NCBI GenBank assembly: GCA_942159475.1
Contig: OW804097.1
Coordinates: 53,960,986 to 54,024,985 of the forward strand
Direction of reading: 5' to 3'
From: Sthenelais limicola
Taxonomy: Eukaryota; Annelida; Polychaeta; Phyllodocida; Sigalionidae
DNA length: 64,000 bases
This document shows positions 14,439 through 29,400 of the stretch, piece by piece. The notes beneath the pieces were generated by a model. It saw nothing but the letters and a program-made list of their open reading frames with translations. It was not told the DNA's origin and did no database searches. Positions within the stretch are counted from its first letter, which is position 1, and every line of letters starts with the position of its first letter. The position numbers and the translations under genes were made by a program.

Positions 14439-17400
14439 GGGTCACATTACGACTCTCACACACAAGGCAGGGGAAGCAAAGGTGGTTGAATCAGACCATT
14501 GTCTTAATCCTTTGAGGTTGGCCTCGCTCGATCTATGTAACACTGGGTACTGAATCAGGCGGTTGCAGAACGTTCAGCCGCCTGATTTACGGGCCATGGG
14601 GCCATAGTATGTTTTTTTAGCCGACTCAATAAAAAGTTTATCGAGTCGGCTCTACATTGTTATATGATAAATGACTGACAATGAGGAGAGGGAGAGGGCT
14701 GCATGATGTTGATCCTGCCCAAGGCGAACGGTTCAATCTATTTTTGGGACGATTTCAAACCCCTCTAACCAGTGAACAAGGTGTATTGACGAGGAACATA
14801 TCGTCCCAGGGCAGTAATAGTTCTCTCATACCTGGCTTCAGCGGGCAATTATAGCCTTTTTTCTCGAATATTCGAAATATACTCCGTTATGATATAGACA
14901 TTACCACTCATACACGCCGATGTATACAGTTAAAGTCATAAGGTTATTTGGTAGTTCTTATACAACATATTAGATATTCACATATTTTTGTATCTTTATA
15001 TTATGCTCTTTAAAACGAAAAAAAAAGAAGTATGGAGCCAAAACATTTAATTGTCATTTATGAACATGTCTTTTTTGTGAAACAAAGGGTCCTTTGAGCT
15101 CTATTGAATAACAATAATAATACAAATATTCGACACATATCAATATTTCCTTTTAGAATTATAATAGGTAACCAAGGATAATAGTGAAACATTTTGACTC
15201 CCCTTACCTCCTAGGAAGACGAACACACATTTCTAATAGCAGCTATAGAAGCCAATATAATCAACTCTTTCTCTCACTCTGTCCATATCATATTTATTTT
15301 AGCATTTTATATTGACTTTAAGGCATTGAGGTGTACAACACAGTTAGATCATCGGTTAGAATTTCACTCGTTTGGAATTAAAAGCGATCCACTCTGGTCT
15401 TACCAAGGGTATCACATCGCCATATACACATCTTTGCTACAATTGATCATTCACAAATGACTTGAAAGATGTACAGAAATTAAAGAATTAATTATAAGAA
15501 TACAACTTAACAAGTAAGCATAATGTAGTCTACAAGAAAGGAAGAAAGAAAGATGCTGCTTGAACTACTAATACATTTTGACTTTTGACTTGTACCCGCG
15601 ACCGAATGTCTGTGTTTTTATTTCATATCATTGAATGATTGTTACATTTTGATTAAATAGATGAAAAATGTGCATGTAAATTGACTTCGTGGATAAGATA
15701 ATACACTAACTTCTGTATTCAGTCAAACATTTTGAGGAATTTTATCGCATATAAATTTCCCTAACAATACAGAAAAAACAATTTACCAAATAAAATAAAA
15801 TAAATTAAAGGGTACAATAAAAAGATCTTTATGGATGGAACTCACGGAGCGTCAGCTCTAGTAAAACCACCGGGAAAGAGGTTAAAGTAAACCAAAAATG
15901 AGAATGAAAAAATATTTATCAATTATGCCATGAAATGATTTTGAAAAAAGTCTCTATGTCTTTAAAGATTTATAATAAGGATGTTGAGTAAATCCCTTCT
16001 GATTTCCGATTCATTAGTTTGTCTACTTTGATAAAGTAGTTGAAACAGACCGATGGAGGAGGTCAAAATTAAAAAAATCATGGACCCAACATCAAGACTT
16101 AATTATTCCTCATTTACATTGGTATTTCGATGATCATTTGAATAAGAATTTACAGACACACTATTGATATTATTTTCACATAAGTAAAAAGAAAAGAAAT
16201 GCATGTAGTAGGACTTAACTACAGTTAGTAAAAGAAGTTTAGTGACTGACTCATACTGAGCTTTTTGATTTATGTTTATGACGGGTTTCAGGTTCATCAA
16301 CTACTTCCTGATTATACTCCTGAAATATTGCTATAATGCACTTGATGATGTAAAATATTAAATACATTTAACTGATATTTCTATACTGCTTTTTAGTTTT
16401 AGGACTTTTAATAGTTCAAAATGGTTTGTTAATCTGTCATATCGCAGTGCTTTCTTCTACTATTCCATGCGGTCCAACTGACACAAGTTAATGTGCCCAA
16501 GAAATTACTAATTTCTTGGGCACATTAAACCATTTTTTCTAATTATTAGAAAAATGCAACAAATAGTCACAGAGCGACTGTTATTTTTATAAAACAAAAT
16601 TTTTGAAGCTAAAGTCTTTGTCATTGTGACAGAAGAAGGCAACCCGACCGTGGAAATGTAGGACTCAAAATGTACAAAATGATCATCTTTGTCATTCACC
16701 TTGATTCATGTAAACCCAACAACGATCGATGGTATAGCTACATTTTTTAAATAGCGAAGATAGGGATCAAATAAGTCGGATTATTGTTAGTTGGTACATA
16801 GTGGTATTCTTTTTTCTAAATGTTTATTCGACAAAATTTCACATGATGTGATACATTTCATTCGCTGACAAAAAATATAATCATAGTATATGAGGTATAA
16901 ATTCTTAAATGTCGATTCTCACTGCGACATACCATTCATTCCTGTCAACCTGGTACACTGGACCTTACCAAGCAAACATTGAAATGGGGCATCAATGCTT
17001 GATCCCACCCCAACCCCCTAAATTGCCAAATCATTGTAATCATATGGACTTATTTCAATATAAGGGCAGCACTAGACAGAATCATCATCAACAACAACAC
17101 ACTCCTTTATCATAGAAATACCACAGGGTCTGGTGCGATCATAGGCCATACCAACTAGAAAAGATTTGTCTTGTAGTATTTTAAAGACTATCGTCTATCG
17201 TTAAAGAAAGGGATTCATGTTAAAAGGTGCCAGTGGGCTCTGTTTTCTACTGGGTATGGCCTTTGATGTCCCACAGGGTTTGATGAGAGAGGTGAGAATA
17301 AACCACGTACCTCCTTCATGGGCATGCGTATTTTCATGATCTCAGCATAACGTGTAAGGAGTTCCCAAGTTGCGTGAATCTTCAGGAAATTTTGGGGGCG

Positions 17401-20400
17401 GCCCTCCTGAAAAAAAGATATATTTTCTTTCCGATTATGAAAGTTAATTTATTTTCGTATTGTCCTTCGCGTTGACATATGTTGGAAAAACCTAGGCATA
17501 TTTATTTTCTCAAATAAATGGAATTCAAATCAAATCAAAATCTACCAAAAGATTTTTTTTTTTTAAGATTATATTTATACTGGGGAACTACAGGTCCCCT
17601 TACGGGGTTTCGCCCGTCATAGTCTTACATCAAGTATGACATAGAGCGAAAAACATGAAAAAACATCAAGATGTATTATCTGTAAGGAAGTAATATAGGA
17701 ACATTACCACAATATCTACAAAATCATTTCAAGTATGAGCAATTAACAAGTTGTAATCTAAATATAAATAATTATACACTTTGCCACTCAGATCCGCTGT
17801 GATGGAGTGTTAGTGTAGTCAATTTAAGTTACTGTTAGATTATAGTATGATTGAAGAATCCTCATAGAGATGCATTCTGCCACTTCAATCTAGCATGCTA
17901 GAGTGTTAATGCATTCATTTGTACATGTAATAGGAGGATTTTTCAGAGGAAGTAATTAATATGGTACAAGTATGGTAACATGATGAATGATAAGTTTTTA
18001 GAATTATAGTTTATTATTGCGGCATACAGGGTGTTAATCGCAATTAAAGTAGATATAGTATAATGTAATATGAGGCCATTTAAATGCTATTCACATAATT
18101 TCCCTAATACGTTTAGAAGCAGGAATTTTGATGATAAAACAAATCACTTTTGGAAATGGTTGCGAGCGCATTTAAATGAATACAAATACATGAACTGAAT
18201 ATCATTATTGAAAAATATTAATTAAATTGTATTCGACATCCACCGCATTGGTCATGTAATATAGAGTTACACATGTTATATTCATAACTTTTCTTGCTAG
18301 CCAGTTATTTTGAAAAGTAAATGCAGAAAAGGGGGATAATTTTCAAGGAAAATGAATTCTCGAGGTGAAAACAAACCTCAATGTCTCTCTCCACCTCTAG
18401 ACCTTCATCCTCAAGATTGCCTTCAAATATTTCGCGAGCTTTCCTGTTGGCCTCGACGTGCTCTTTCTTCTCTCGTCCGTTCCAAGCAAGGATGAAGTCA
18501 ATTCTTCGCCGCCCATCGTCAAAATATAGCTTTCTCCCCTAGAAACCCAGTGAACAAACATTAGAGATGTGTACTGCAATCTGGAACTAAGGTAACTGGT
18601 ATAGAAGATATAGAGTGAATGTGCTGGGTTGGCTTATTGGTTTCTATGCTCAGGTTATGGTCAAATGGTCTGAGGTCTTTGATTGAAAACACTGCTAATT
18701 CACGAATTAGATAACATGTTCCAATTGTATATCATATGTTGACAAGTTCCTGAATGCCATTAGAACAGATGTCATGTCGTTCCATTTGCTTTGCTTCTGT
18801 AACTCAGCAAAAAGATAAATAACAATTTCTGACTTAATTGCTGCATCTATTTGATACATCCGTTTCTAGGCATTTATGAACACATCAACATACATCTGAA
18901 CTTTTAAAAAAGCCAACCGCCCATAAGATCAAATGGAATACATGCAAAATGAAACAAATGAACAGATAAAATGAGAAAGGAGAACTATAATCCTGAGTCA
19001 CGATTGGGGATACTTTGACAATTCTAGTCAATATAGTTTCCAGTTGGGAAATGGATGACACAAAAGAGTGACCTACTACTCAGAACATTGTGCTAGGACA
19101 TCTATGATCTAGTGAAATAATCCATAATTGTAATTTGTAATTACTGTGTAATTTGGATGAGGGTTGTTCATGTAACTATACTGTCCTCTTGAGAAATGTT
19201 TGATTCGAGAGGTAATACATTACATAAGAACACTATAATATGAAATATAAGGGTTGCATTGGAGGAGTGTTTTTTTTTAAATTTCATCTTCAGGATCTTT
19301 CAAGAAGAAGAAAATATAAGAAGTAATTTTAAATTGAATTCATGTGCACGAGAAACTTACCTCTGGTTGAAATTGATAATTTATCAAAATTAAAGCAAAA
19401 ATGAAAATGTGCGTCATAAGATTTAGGTTATAGTGTCGATTATTGACATGTTGTTTGGTAATACAAAAATGAATAACGGTGCAATAATAAAAATTAACAC
19501 TTCTAAAGTGATGCTTTTTCTAATACAATTGATGGAGATTTCTACAATACAACATATAATTCAGTAATTGATGAAAATGTTTGTTGAACATATGACGTAA
19601 TTATCGCATTATTGTCATGAGTGTACGGATATGTATCTATGTATCCAAGAACATTTTTTCATTTGTTGGCAAAACTAAATTTATATATTTAAAGTCATAA
19701 TGAGAAACACAAAGTGAGCGAATCCGTTTGACAGGGGCTGGGACGTATTAATATTGAGAAGGAAAACGTAAATTTATCAGAAATTTATGCGAATATATTA
19801 TATTGGAAGACAATGAAACGAAATCGTAATTGATTTTGTTTTATATTAAGATATTGGAAATCGCTCAAATGTTTATTCATTATAAGTGTTTAAATCTATA
19901 ATGTCTGTGGGTTTAAACTTTTTTAAAAGGTGTTGACTCTCTGTATGTCTCTGTTTTAGGTAGCTCATAAACAGTTAAGATTCCCATAGCGTCAAGGCAT
20001 ATGAAGATTACAATTTTACACATTGATGCTGGTATATTATGAACTAAACAATATTACAAAAGGTGATAGAGCTTAGAGAAACAGACAAAGTATTAGAAAC
20101 AGATATGGCACGATCTAAGAAGAAAAGGTGTTTGTACAAAGAAAGGAATGCAATTATTTGGATTCTTATTTACTTCTCGCTGTGTGATTTTCCAAGAGAG
20201 GTATTTGGAGGTCGATGGTTTCGGTTCCTATTTGAACACGGTATCCAAAAGGGGTAGATCACTCCAGTCCATTATTTGACGAAACAGCATAAGACGAATA
20301 TGTGCATAATCTCTTACTATTATTGTTTTGGGGTTTTAGTTTTTTTCTTAATGCGAGATTATTCATGGGAAGTCTTTTTTTGAAATTCTTGAAAGCACTT

Positions 20401-23400
20401 GTCACAACATTTCCAAAGTATTATGTATACAACCCACTATTGAAAAGGGAAATCCGGCCGAAATTGTGAAACCTGGTATACTAGATCTTAAGAAAGGAAT
20501 ACCACAGACCATTGGTCCTTGATGAACATCAACAGATCGAATAAACTTTTAATGAAATACAAAAACAAATTACACCGAAGCACATAGATACAATATTTAA
20601 GAGATAACTACCAAGGAACTAAAGAAGAAAGAGGGAGGAATCTATGAATCTATGAATGACAGTAGTCCAGGCGACTGGTGAATTCTGAATGCTGAATGCC
20701 AAGATTTTACCATTGTTGTGATTCCGAACAGTCAATAAATAAAAAAACAGTTTGATAGAAAAAAAAAAAGTTTCTGAACGGAATAAAGTTAATCATTGAA
20801 AATGTACTTCGTATCTAGTAATAAATATGCCAGGGGTTGTCGAGTCTAAATGTTTGACGGTCAGTATATCAATTTCCCATAGACTTTGTTCAAACTTAAT
20901 GGTACATTTCTCTTGAATGAAGAAACAACACTTATTACTTAAACAATCATTTCACTTTAGATTTTTGCACCAGCACTGAAAGATAACAACATTGAGACAA
21001 GGGAGCAATGACGAGAAATAAGAATGGTCAAGAGAAATGAATAAATTGACTGGAAGCAAAAGAAAGGCGAGAGTATAGGAACATGCGTGCACAATGCGCT
21101 AAATAATTATGGCCTAAACCACCTATAAATAAACAAAAATACCCAAGCAATGCTTAATAAAACCAAAAACAATCCCAATGACCTCTACTACTACTATTTC
21201 TACAAAAATTCTGGGACTGCCTTGTGAGTTTTTTTGTGATGCTCATACAAAGCAGCAGCAGCTTGAGCAGCAGGCCCTTCTAAGCGTTGGTTAGTACCCT
21301 TTCTAACAGAGACATCATGGAGTCGTATGAGTTAAAGTGGACGCTGTGCCAACTATCGTCCACAGAGAGAATACAAGAGCCAGTTGGTGAAGAGAAGTGA
21401 TGCCTAAGGGGTAAGGAGGCGTCAGTGGTGGCGGGGGCTGATGTCTTTACCCTGTGATGGTCCACAACATCGCCAGTCCAGAAAAACACATCGTAGCGAT
21501 CCTGCCTGGCAGTATCCTCAGGTTGTGCATCATCCTCGGGCTCGGAGGGCTCCTCGCCCGGAGCGCTCTGGAGATCGTTCATAAGAATTGCTGACTGTAA
21601 CAACAGGGTAGTAAAAAGAAAGAGGAGGAATGGACTGTTAAAGAAGTGCCAAACCAGTGTAATAAAGCCAACAAATGTCCTCCAGCTTTGCAATCATTCA
21701 AAGGTGGTGGTTGGGAACGGGATGAAAGCATTTTCCCATGCAGCTTTTGATGTGGAAGAGGTATCATAAATTAAGACATGCATCCACATTCCTTCCCCGA
21801 AATGATAAGCATTACGATTCATTGAATTAAAACAATTTAGGTAATATTATGAAAATTATCCCAATAAGTTTAACTTTTGTGAAAAAAGGATATTTATAAA
21901 AACAGACAGGCAAAATTGTTGAATTGGGGTTATTCAAAATGTGTCTATTGATCTGTCCCTGTGAAAAAGTCAAATAACTGAAAGTTGATACAAACAAGGA
22001 AAAGGGAATGGCGTCGATTTCAATTTCCACAAATTTTCGAAAACCTGGCGAAAAGACATTTGAAGCTAAAAAGAAGAATGATATTCCTATGTTTATTTGT
22101 TCGTACAAGTAAGCCACTAGGATATTGCACAGTAAAAATCCTTTTGAACTAAAATCACAATCTTCCCAGTTGTATTTAGAATCCCCTGTGTCCAACAGAA
22201 TACTCTGCAACTAAAGGGTTTTCAATATGGTTTATCTGATGTGCCTGAGCCTGAGTGCCATCCTTGCACTACCCTAATGTGCCTCCCTTGTGAAAATAAA
22301 GGTGAATTTTATGTCCTAAGATTTTATAGCATTCCAACAAGTGTTTAGTGGAAAACAAGCTTGTTGTCAATGTCAATTGTTGTCAATGAAAATAAGCACA
22401 CAATCAGAATCAAAACTCGGATCGAAATATTAAATCACAGCATCCCACAATACCTGCGATATTCTCATACATTTACATGTACAATCTTTTAAACAGGTTT
22501 ACAGATAATGCGGAAAATAACCATAGAAAATAGTTGGAAAATCTGAAAAAATTACCAATGACGACAGTCAGGAGAAAATGCTTATAAATATATTAGGAGT
22601 ATATAGATGGCTTATTGTGCATTTAATGACTTGTTACTTGGTGCACATAAAAGTCGACTGTTTGGTCTTAAATCTGAGTAATATTTAAAGGTAATTCATT
22701 AAATGTAATAGGTTTCTATACATGTAGGTGTGTATCTCACATGTTTGATGTATAAGGGTGCAAACACAAGGCTTACCTCAGGTGGGGCTGTTTCCAGATT
22801 AGCAGCATATGCAAGCTGCACTGGGGGCTCAATAGGGTCACCATTCTCCCTCACTGCCTCTGAAAGATAAACATCAATACATTATTGGTATGGTCAGAAT
22901 GTCAGGTTCATACTTTCAGTGGTTTATCGTTATCGGGGTGAAAGAAGAATCTGCCTTTTCGATAATTTAACCACCATCATCCAGACAATTAAGCAAACTA
23001 TCACCAGCATAACTCCCACTCAGAAAAGTACCACCCACCTGAATAATTATTACTAATTCCATGAAAAAATAATGATATCTTTAGAAATACAATCCTATCA
23101 CAAGCATTAATTGTATTGTATAAATAAATTTGGAAAATACCATCTCATTTGTAACATACATATTTTATTTCTAATTCCTACATAATTTGGTGTCTTAACC
23201 AATGATAAGGTTGGCAATTGCCTGGACAGTAGTTTTCCTGCTAGGTAGTTTTCTGGATGGTAGGTTTCTAGGTGCTGGTGGTAACATCCCAGTTGGTACT
23301 TTTCTTTGAAACCATTATTTGAGAATCTGGATGCTATTAATTATGAAATTCTATGGGCTGATGGGTTGAATAGAAGAAATTTATTAATCTACAACATACT

Positions 23401-26400
23401 GTACGGTAAATTTAAACATGTAAAACTGTGCCAATTATAGAGAATCGCCTTCAGTCAATGATTGATGCGAAATTGTCATCTACAAAAGAAGACACTGGCA
23501 GGGGCTGCTTTATTAGCAGTGCATGATTGCAATAAAAATGTTGTTCAATTCAATTCAATTAGGAAAGTTGGAAGGGAATGGAGGCAGTAGAATCGGGGGT
23601 AGAGATGGGTAGAGCAGGGTGCTACTTCCTGTTGTTTCACTAATGAATTAAAATCAATAGCATCTGTGTCCTTTGAGTTGAACTGTGGATTTCTTTATGC
23701 AAGAAGGGAGTCTAATCTCGCTTATATCTGGTTAAAAATAGGTCAGATAGCCTCAAGAGTCCTCAAGAATCCATAGGGATGGAATGCTTAAAATATTAAA
23801 TCAATTTAATAAGCATGTCCATTATCAGGATTTTCACCTGTCTCAGCCTTATTTAATTTAATCCTGCTAACCGAGTAGCTTGTATAATTGCTCTGTGGTG
23901 TATGTATGCACATTGACATCATTGTCAGCGCGAGATTTGAAATCATAGCAGCAAAGAGAAATGCAGTCTGGCGGGTCTATAGTTGGGGCATAGTTCTCCC
24001 ATGTACTGTCCTCACTTCCGAGGGAAGACGCCCTTGTGGAAGACGATGTGGTGGAATTGGAACAGTACTTTTTGACGAATTCAGACCTGAGAACCCACAC
24101 AGGGTCCTCTGGTCCTTCATCATCTATATCATCCCTGGGTTTTACTAAAGGCGGGTCGGTAGATCGGTGATCTATTTTGTGTTTTGTCTGAGTCTGTGAG
24201 TTGTCTGTTCTTAGGAGTAATGGCACACGACCACCATTGTCTTGTCCGTCACTTGCCATATTGCCAGTTTTGTTATAGTTAAGTTTATATCCTCCATAAG
24301 ATGTTAGAGGTTATGTTTCAGGTCCATAGTCATCTCAGTGATGGGATATGATCCAATGAGTAGTCAATATTGATGAATTGTTAAAATCGCTGATTAATAA
24401 TAGTTCCATCTCGGTGTCCTCACAGCTGGTCATAGTGAGTATGGACGGAGAACTAGCAGTAGTACCCACAGATCTGAATGAGGCAGATCTAGTACATTGC
24501 ACTTGGTCATAGGTTGCTTTTATATCAATGATTGTTTATTCGCAGATAACACATCAAACACAATCGCAGAATGGTATTAACTATAATGGATTATATAAAA
24601 CGGATAGGCGAAAAGTAAAGAGTTCCTTCCTGGTGTTACAAACGAATTGGTTTGTCAGTGATTGCGATAGATACGATAGTGTTACTAGTAAAAGTCCCTG
24701 TTGATTGTTAAAAAATACCGTCTATTGATTGTGTACTTAAGTAAAGGAAAATATGCTTTCAAGATATTTAATAAATTCTGTCATCAACAGTTATAAACAC
24801 CAAAAAGATGGGTGTTTGTGTGAAATATGTTTCATGATAAATTTCCTTTAAACGGATATGTTGTACAACTGGGATAATATGTATATTTTTAACGAGAATG
24901 AAGTCAAAATTAAGGACTTCTATTCTTCTTTATCCTGCGCATTGCCACTGATATGAGCAACTTTCAAAAAGGTTCCAAATGGGAATAAAGTGCAACTCTC
25001 ATTTGAACAGCATTGGTACCCTGGGACGGGAAGAGTTTCTTTCTTGATTAATCTATATTAAGTTATTCAAAGGCTATAAAAAGATAAAAAAAAAAAAAGG
25101 TTGATTAATGATAATAAGTACATAATTATGTCTTCCATCAGTGGGGTAGCATCATGTCCTTAAGAGCTGAAGGGATAAGTGTAGATGATATAATTTGGTG
25201 TGTAATTTTTAGTGGCCAGGATCATGGTAATCCAATAAGCTTTATTATGATAATAATTGTCAAGTGAAAAAGCAATCTTGAATATCATAAAGTCGGATGG
25301 CAATTATCCGAATGTTCGTGGTAAAAGATAGAACGATGAATGTGTGAAGGGTGGTAATAAGAGAAAGTGTTGGGGAGAGGAGAAGAAGGATCGAGGAGGG
25401 CAGCAGCAGCCGAGATAAAAGAGGAGGAAAAGACTTAGGAGAAAGAGGAGTAAGAGGACCAGGAATGTTATTTTTCGTAGTTGCCACATACTGAGAATGA
25501 AATTGTCATGGCACACAAAGTTATTCCATAAACGGAAAGGGGCATCCACACCAGATGATGTTTGAATATAATAGCTTGTGATTACTCAAAGGGAAGGTTT
25601 ATACAATAGACATATATAAATAGGATAATTATATTCAGACTGACCAAGAGGCATTTTTGTCTTCACTTTTAAAAAAAAAACATTTTTAGACAAAAAAAAG
25701 GCCTGTAGAGGCAATATATATTTAGAATTCGTGTCAAGTCACTTTTAGGGTCATTTAATATTTAAATAATGTTAGTTCTGGAAACATTGCTATATATGAA
25801 TATGGAGGAGATTCCTTGGAGCATACCAGGGACTTGTCAAAAGAGGGTACTCGTAGATATATGTGCCAAGGAATGGGACAATAAAGTAAAGCCACCGCCT
25901 CCCATGTGCCATGACATTCACATGTATTCACTCCTATTGGTGTACGTTTACGCCAGGCAGCGTACCGAGGTTGATATTTTTGTCCACATTTCCTCGCCTT
26001 GGTTTCTGTAACGCAGAGTAAAAACACAAGGAAACTCCCCGAACCGCTACCACCGAGAACATGAAGAACAGATCTGCTTGCAGATCGTGATTCATAAAGA
26101 TGCCATTTTATGGCGTGATGAAAATATATTTAAGGCAATGGAAATATATGAATAATACCATTGTCTGTAGTGTAGTGTAGATATTAGCAGTTCTGTGTGG
26201 CCCCAAATAGGTCAGCTAGATAATCGGGTTTTTGTTCCTAATAAGTGGAAAGTTTCTGTCTAATATCCAAATGTTGATTCAAACATAGACGGACCTAGTC
26301 AGTATTACCAGTCTGTCCTTAATCACACAGAATAGTAGAGATGAAGAAAACCCACCAAAAACAGTCAGAATACTCTAAGAAGGATCTGTTATAACAAAGG

Positions 26401-29400
26401 AATAATAGAAATATAGTCTCGTTGGTATACTCAAGAAGGCATACCTGTAGGTACTTAATTATTTATCATGGTGCAAACAATTATTTTTATCATTATCAAT
26501 ATATTTTCTTTCTTTAAAGAAAGTACGGAGATTCGGTTTTTGTCAGAGGATAGGGACAGGCCCTGGACTCTATCAGTAAAACGATTAAGACAGAGCACTA
26601 GTCCATATTGACATCTCAATAACAGACATTCCAGTTTTAACCCTCAATACACTGGATCCAGAGTGGGGGTGGCAGAGACAACACAGGGGAACGGGTGCCA
26701 TCGGCCCCTGTGAAGATGCACCAGTTATTCCTGGTGTGAGAGCATTTAACATAACGTGACCTACAATTTCCAGCCATAGTAGGTACACCCATACTTATTG
26801 TACGTCAACCTGCACACATGGGGTAGTCAAATGTTTTATACAGTAAAACCTCTCTGTATACAGTAATATTTCATAGGATTACACCTATTGATTCACATCA
26901 ATGGTAACTTTTCTTCCTGGGGAAATATATGTATGATTCAATATAAATCTATATTGGTATCGCCGATTGTTAGTCCATAGTTCCTAAATTAAATTACAAG
27001 AGTAATGTGAAATATAGGACCCGGTACTATATAGTGTGGTATTTACTTGTCATAAAAGGGATTACATTTACATTGTATAGGTCAGGATTACGGTTGGGGT
27101 CTGGAGCCAGTCCTGGGTAAAACACGTAGAAACCGGGGGTTGAAGGATTATAATGTTGCTCCAGAAATGTATTAATAATGGATTCACATCAACGACAAAG
27201 TACAATAGTTTACCACGGGTAATTAATGGCTTGCACAAAGCGTATAACATTATGGATCTGACAAGATATAGGGCATTTGAGTCTGAATGAACCATGCACA
27301 TCTGAACCAAGGATTTCATGGTTGGGAGGGGCACCAGCTGTCATCAATCCCAGATATTTGGCAACCTGGAGCAGGGACAGAATTGTTGTTGTATTGTTAA
27401 ATTATGTTTAGTTCAACTCCTACAGTTGGTCTTCCACCAAAGATACTATATATTGTAAGCGATTGTATTTTACCCTACATTCCCTACCTACTCCCGTAAT
27501 TAGATCCCTTCATTATCACTTAATTAGACCCCCTTTTTAATTGTTTAAGACCCCTTCTCCTTTACCCCTCAACTTAACTGTTCAGTGTGGCCATGACAGG
27601 AATGTGGGCCTGACCCCAAGTTCATGGTTGGAACACTCGCCCTTATATAACTTATAAGAGATGGGCATATCTATGTCACCCTTATATTATAAGGGATGGC
27701 CGAGGAAGTGGCCATCCCTTGTAGGGAATTGCCCATCTGCATAGTAATAAGTCCCATATATAAATCCCCCTCTTCTACTGAGGCAGTTAATCAAGCTTAT
27801 CCGTTAGTTGGAGTTATTGGAATTATATGTGTGAGCTTTGAGCTCTCCTCTTACCAGGGTGGGGATAGCCATTTGACTAGTCTAGAGATGCCTTTGTATA
27901 CGGGTTGCATGGATTGTGTTCCATTTCTATGTGGACTTACATTACTTTATAGCTTGTAGCAGGATTTTAGCTACATGGATTGTGTACTGTTTACTGTACT
28001 GTTCGTAGCAGGATGTGTACCTGTGTGTACCTGGAAGTTACCTTGTTGACAAGGAGTGAATAAACCACACTAGTTTACTCAGGGTTGGAAATGTCCTGCA
28101 GCCCGGTCGTCCGCACCACCCAGTCCAGCAATGCAGACAACCAAAAATTTTGGACGTCCTCAGGACAACCACTTTTCGAAGCGATTTTTCCAACCCTGTT
28201 ACTGCACTTGGATTTGCACTGTTCTTTCTATTGCTTGTTGTGTCTCCGCCCGCTACCACAGAATAGATGACATCGAGGATAGGATTTATTTAAGTACGAT
28301 CAGAATATTAGCAATGGATTTTTAGCCCTTAAACGCGCACAGTATGTGCCACAGACAGACATACAAAATGTTCCTTTTTTGCGTATGATACTTGCTCGAA
28401 ACATCCTCCAGTATTATCAGCCCTAATCCAAAAAAAACAAAACAGAATAGAGATGTCTACTTTATCTATATGCCATGCCTTTAAACAAGGCTATTTATTG
28501 GTAGCCTGAATTAAGACCCATGCATGTCTGGTGATCATTAAGCGAGAGAAATGGTGGTTATTTAATGAGTTTTCAATTTCAAGTTTTAAAATCAATCAAC
28601 AATGTTGGTATAACCCATAAACAAGGAGGACAGGGACTTGTTTAGTTAGGGTTTTAGTTTTATTGGGTTTTTAAAATGCTACAACTTTTTTTTTTATTGT
28701 TAATCTAAAAGTTAGAATCAGATTTGGGTTTCCAGTGAGACATTCATATTGATCTGGATTTCTTTTTATAATGGAGCACTCCATCTGCACATAGAATAGA
28801 GGGTCTAGAGATTGGGAGACATAATGTAGGTCACTTCAAATAGTTATTATTTAATAGTTATTATGGGAGGCCTCTCGGAATATGTATCCAATTTAGACCC
28901 ACCAACTTGATACCCGGAAGGTATTGCACACTCCTTAAATCTAGGATATATAATATTCAGTGCCAGGGAATGGTTTGGTCAATCGCTTTAAATACATTTA
29001 GAAATTCTGGGAAACATACTTGGATGGATGGTTTCTAGTCAGAAATCAATAACACACGGTCAGAACTGTCTGGTTGTATCGGAAAATAGGGTTCTACTAT
29101 TCGGACCGATCCAAAAACAGATCACAATCGAGATCAAAGACATGTAATAAAATTTAGCACCTTTGAAACAGCGAGCATGCTAACACTGACATGATAGAGA
29201 GGCCTTTATAAAAGGACCCTTGAGATGAGAACACATTATTGTAGTTATCTGGGGCACTCAAGGGTCATGATGTCTAGTTCCATGTACCTGTATCATGTGA
29301 ATGTGTTCTTGTGATGGGTCAGCATAGGAATTGTTCTCATTTAATCTGGCATAGTCATAGGTGCTATTTAGCCTTAAGGGATGCATTCCCTACATGTTTT

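Larger units (their letters stand above)
13294..17310 (-). other. Anoctamin intron 5, repeat-bearing
   Basis: No exon was seen in these 4 kb. They carry a retroelement-like tail (13,606-13,760), a GT/G tract (14,408-14,441), two short perfect hairpins (14,553-14,651) and a 20-bp palindrome (16,488-16,528). Confidence 0.6.

Noticed and set aside
21827..22210. 127-residue minus-strand frame between anoctamin exons
   Set aside because: Phe/Ile-rich chance frame in an intron without fitting splice sites.
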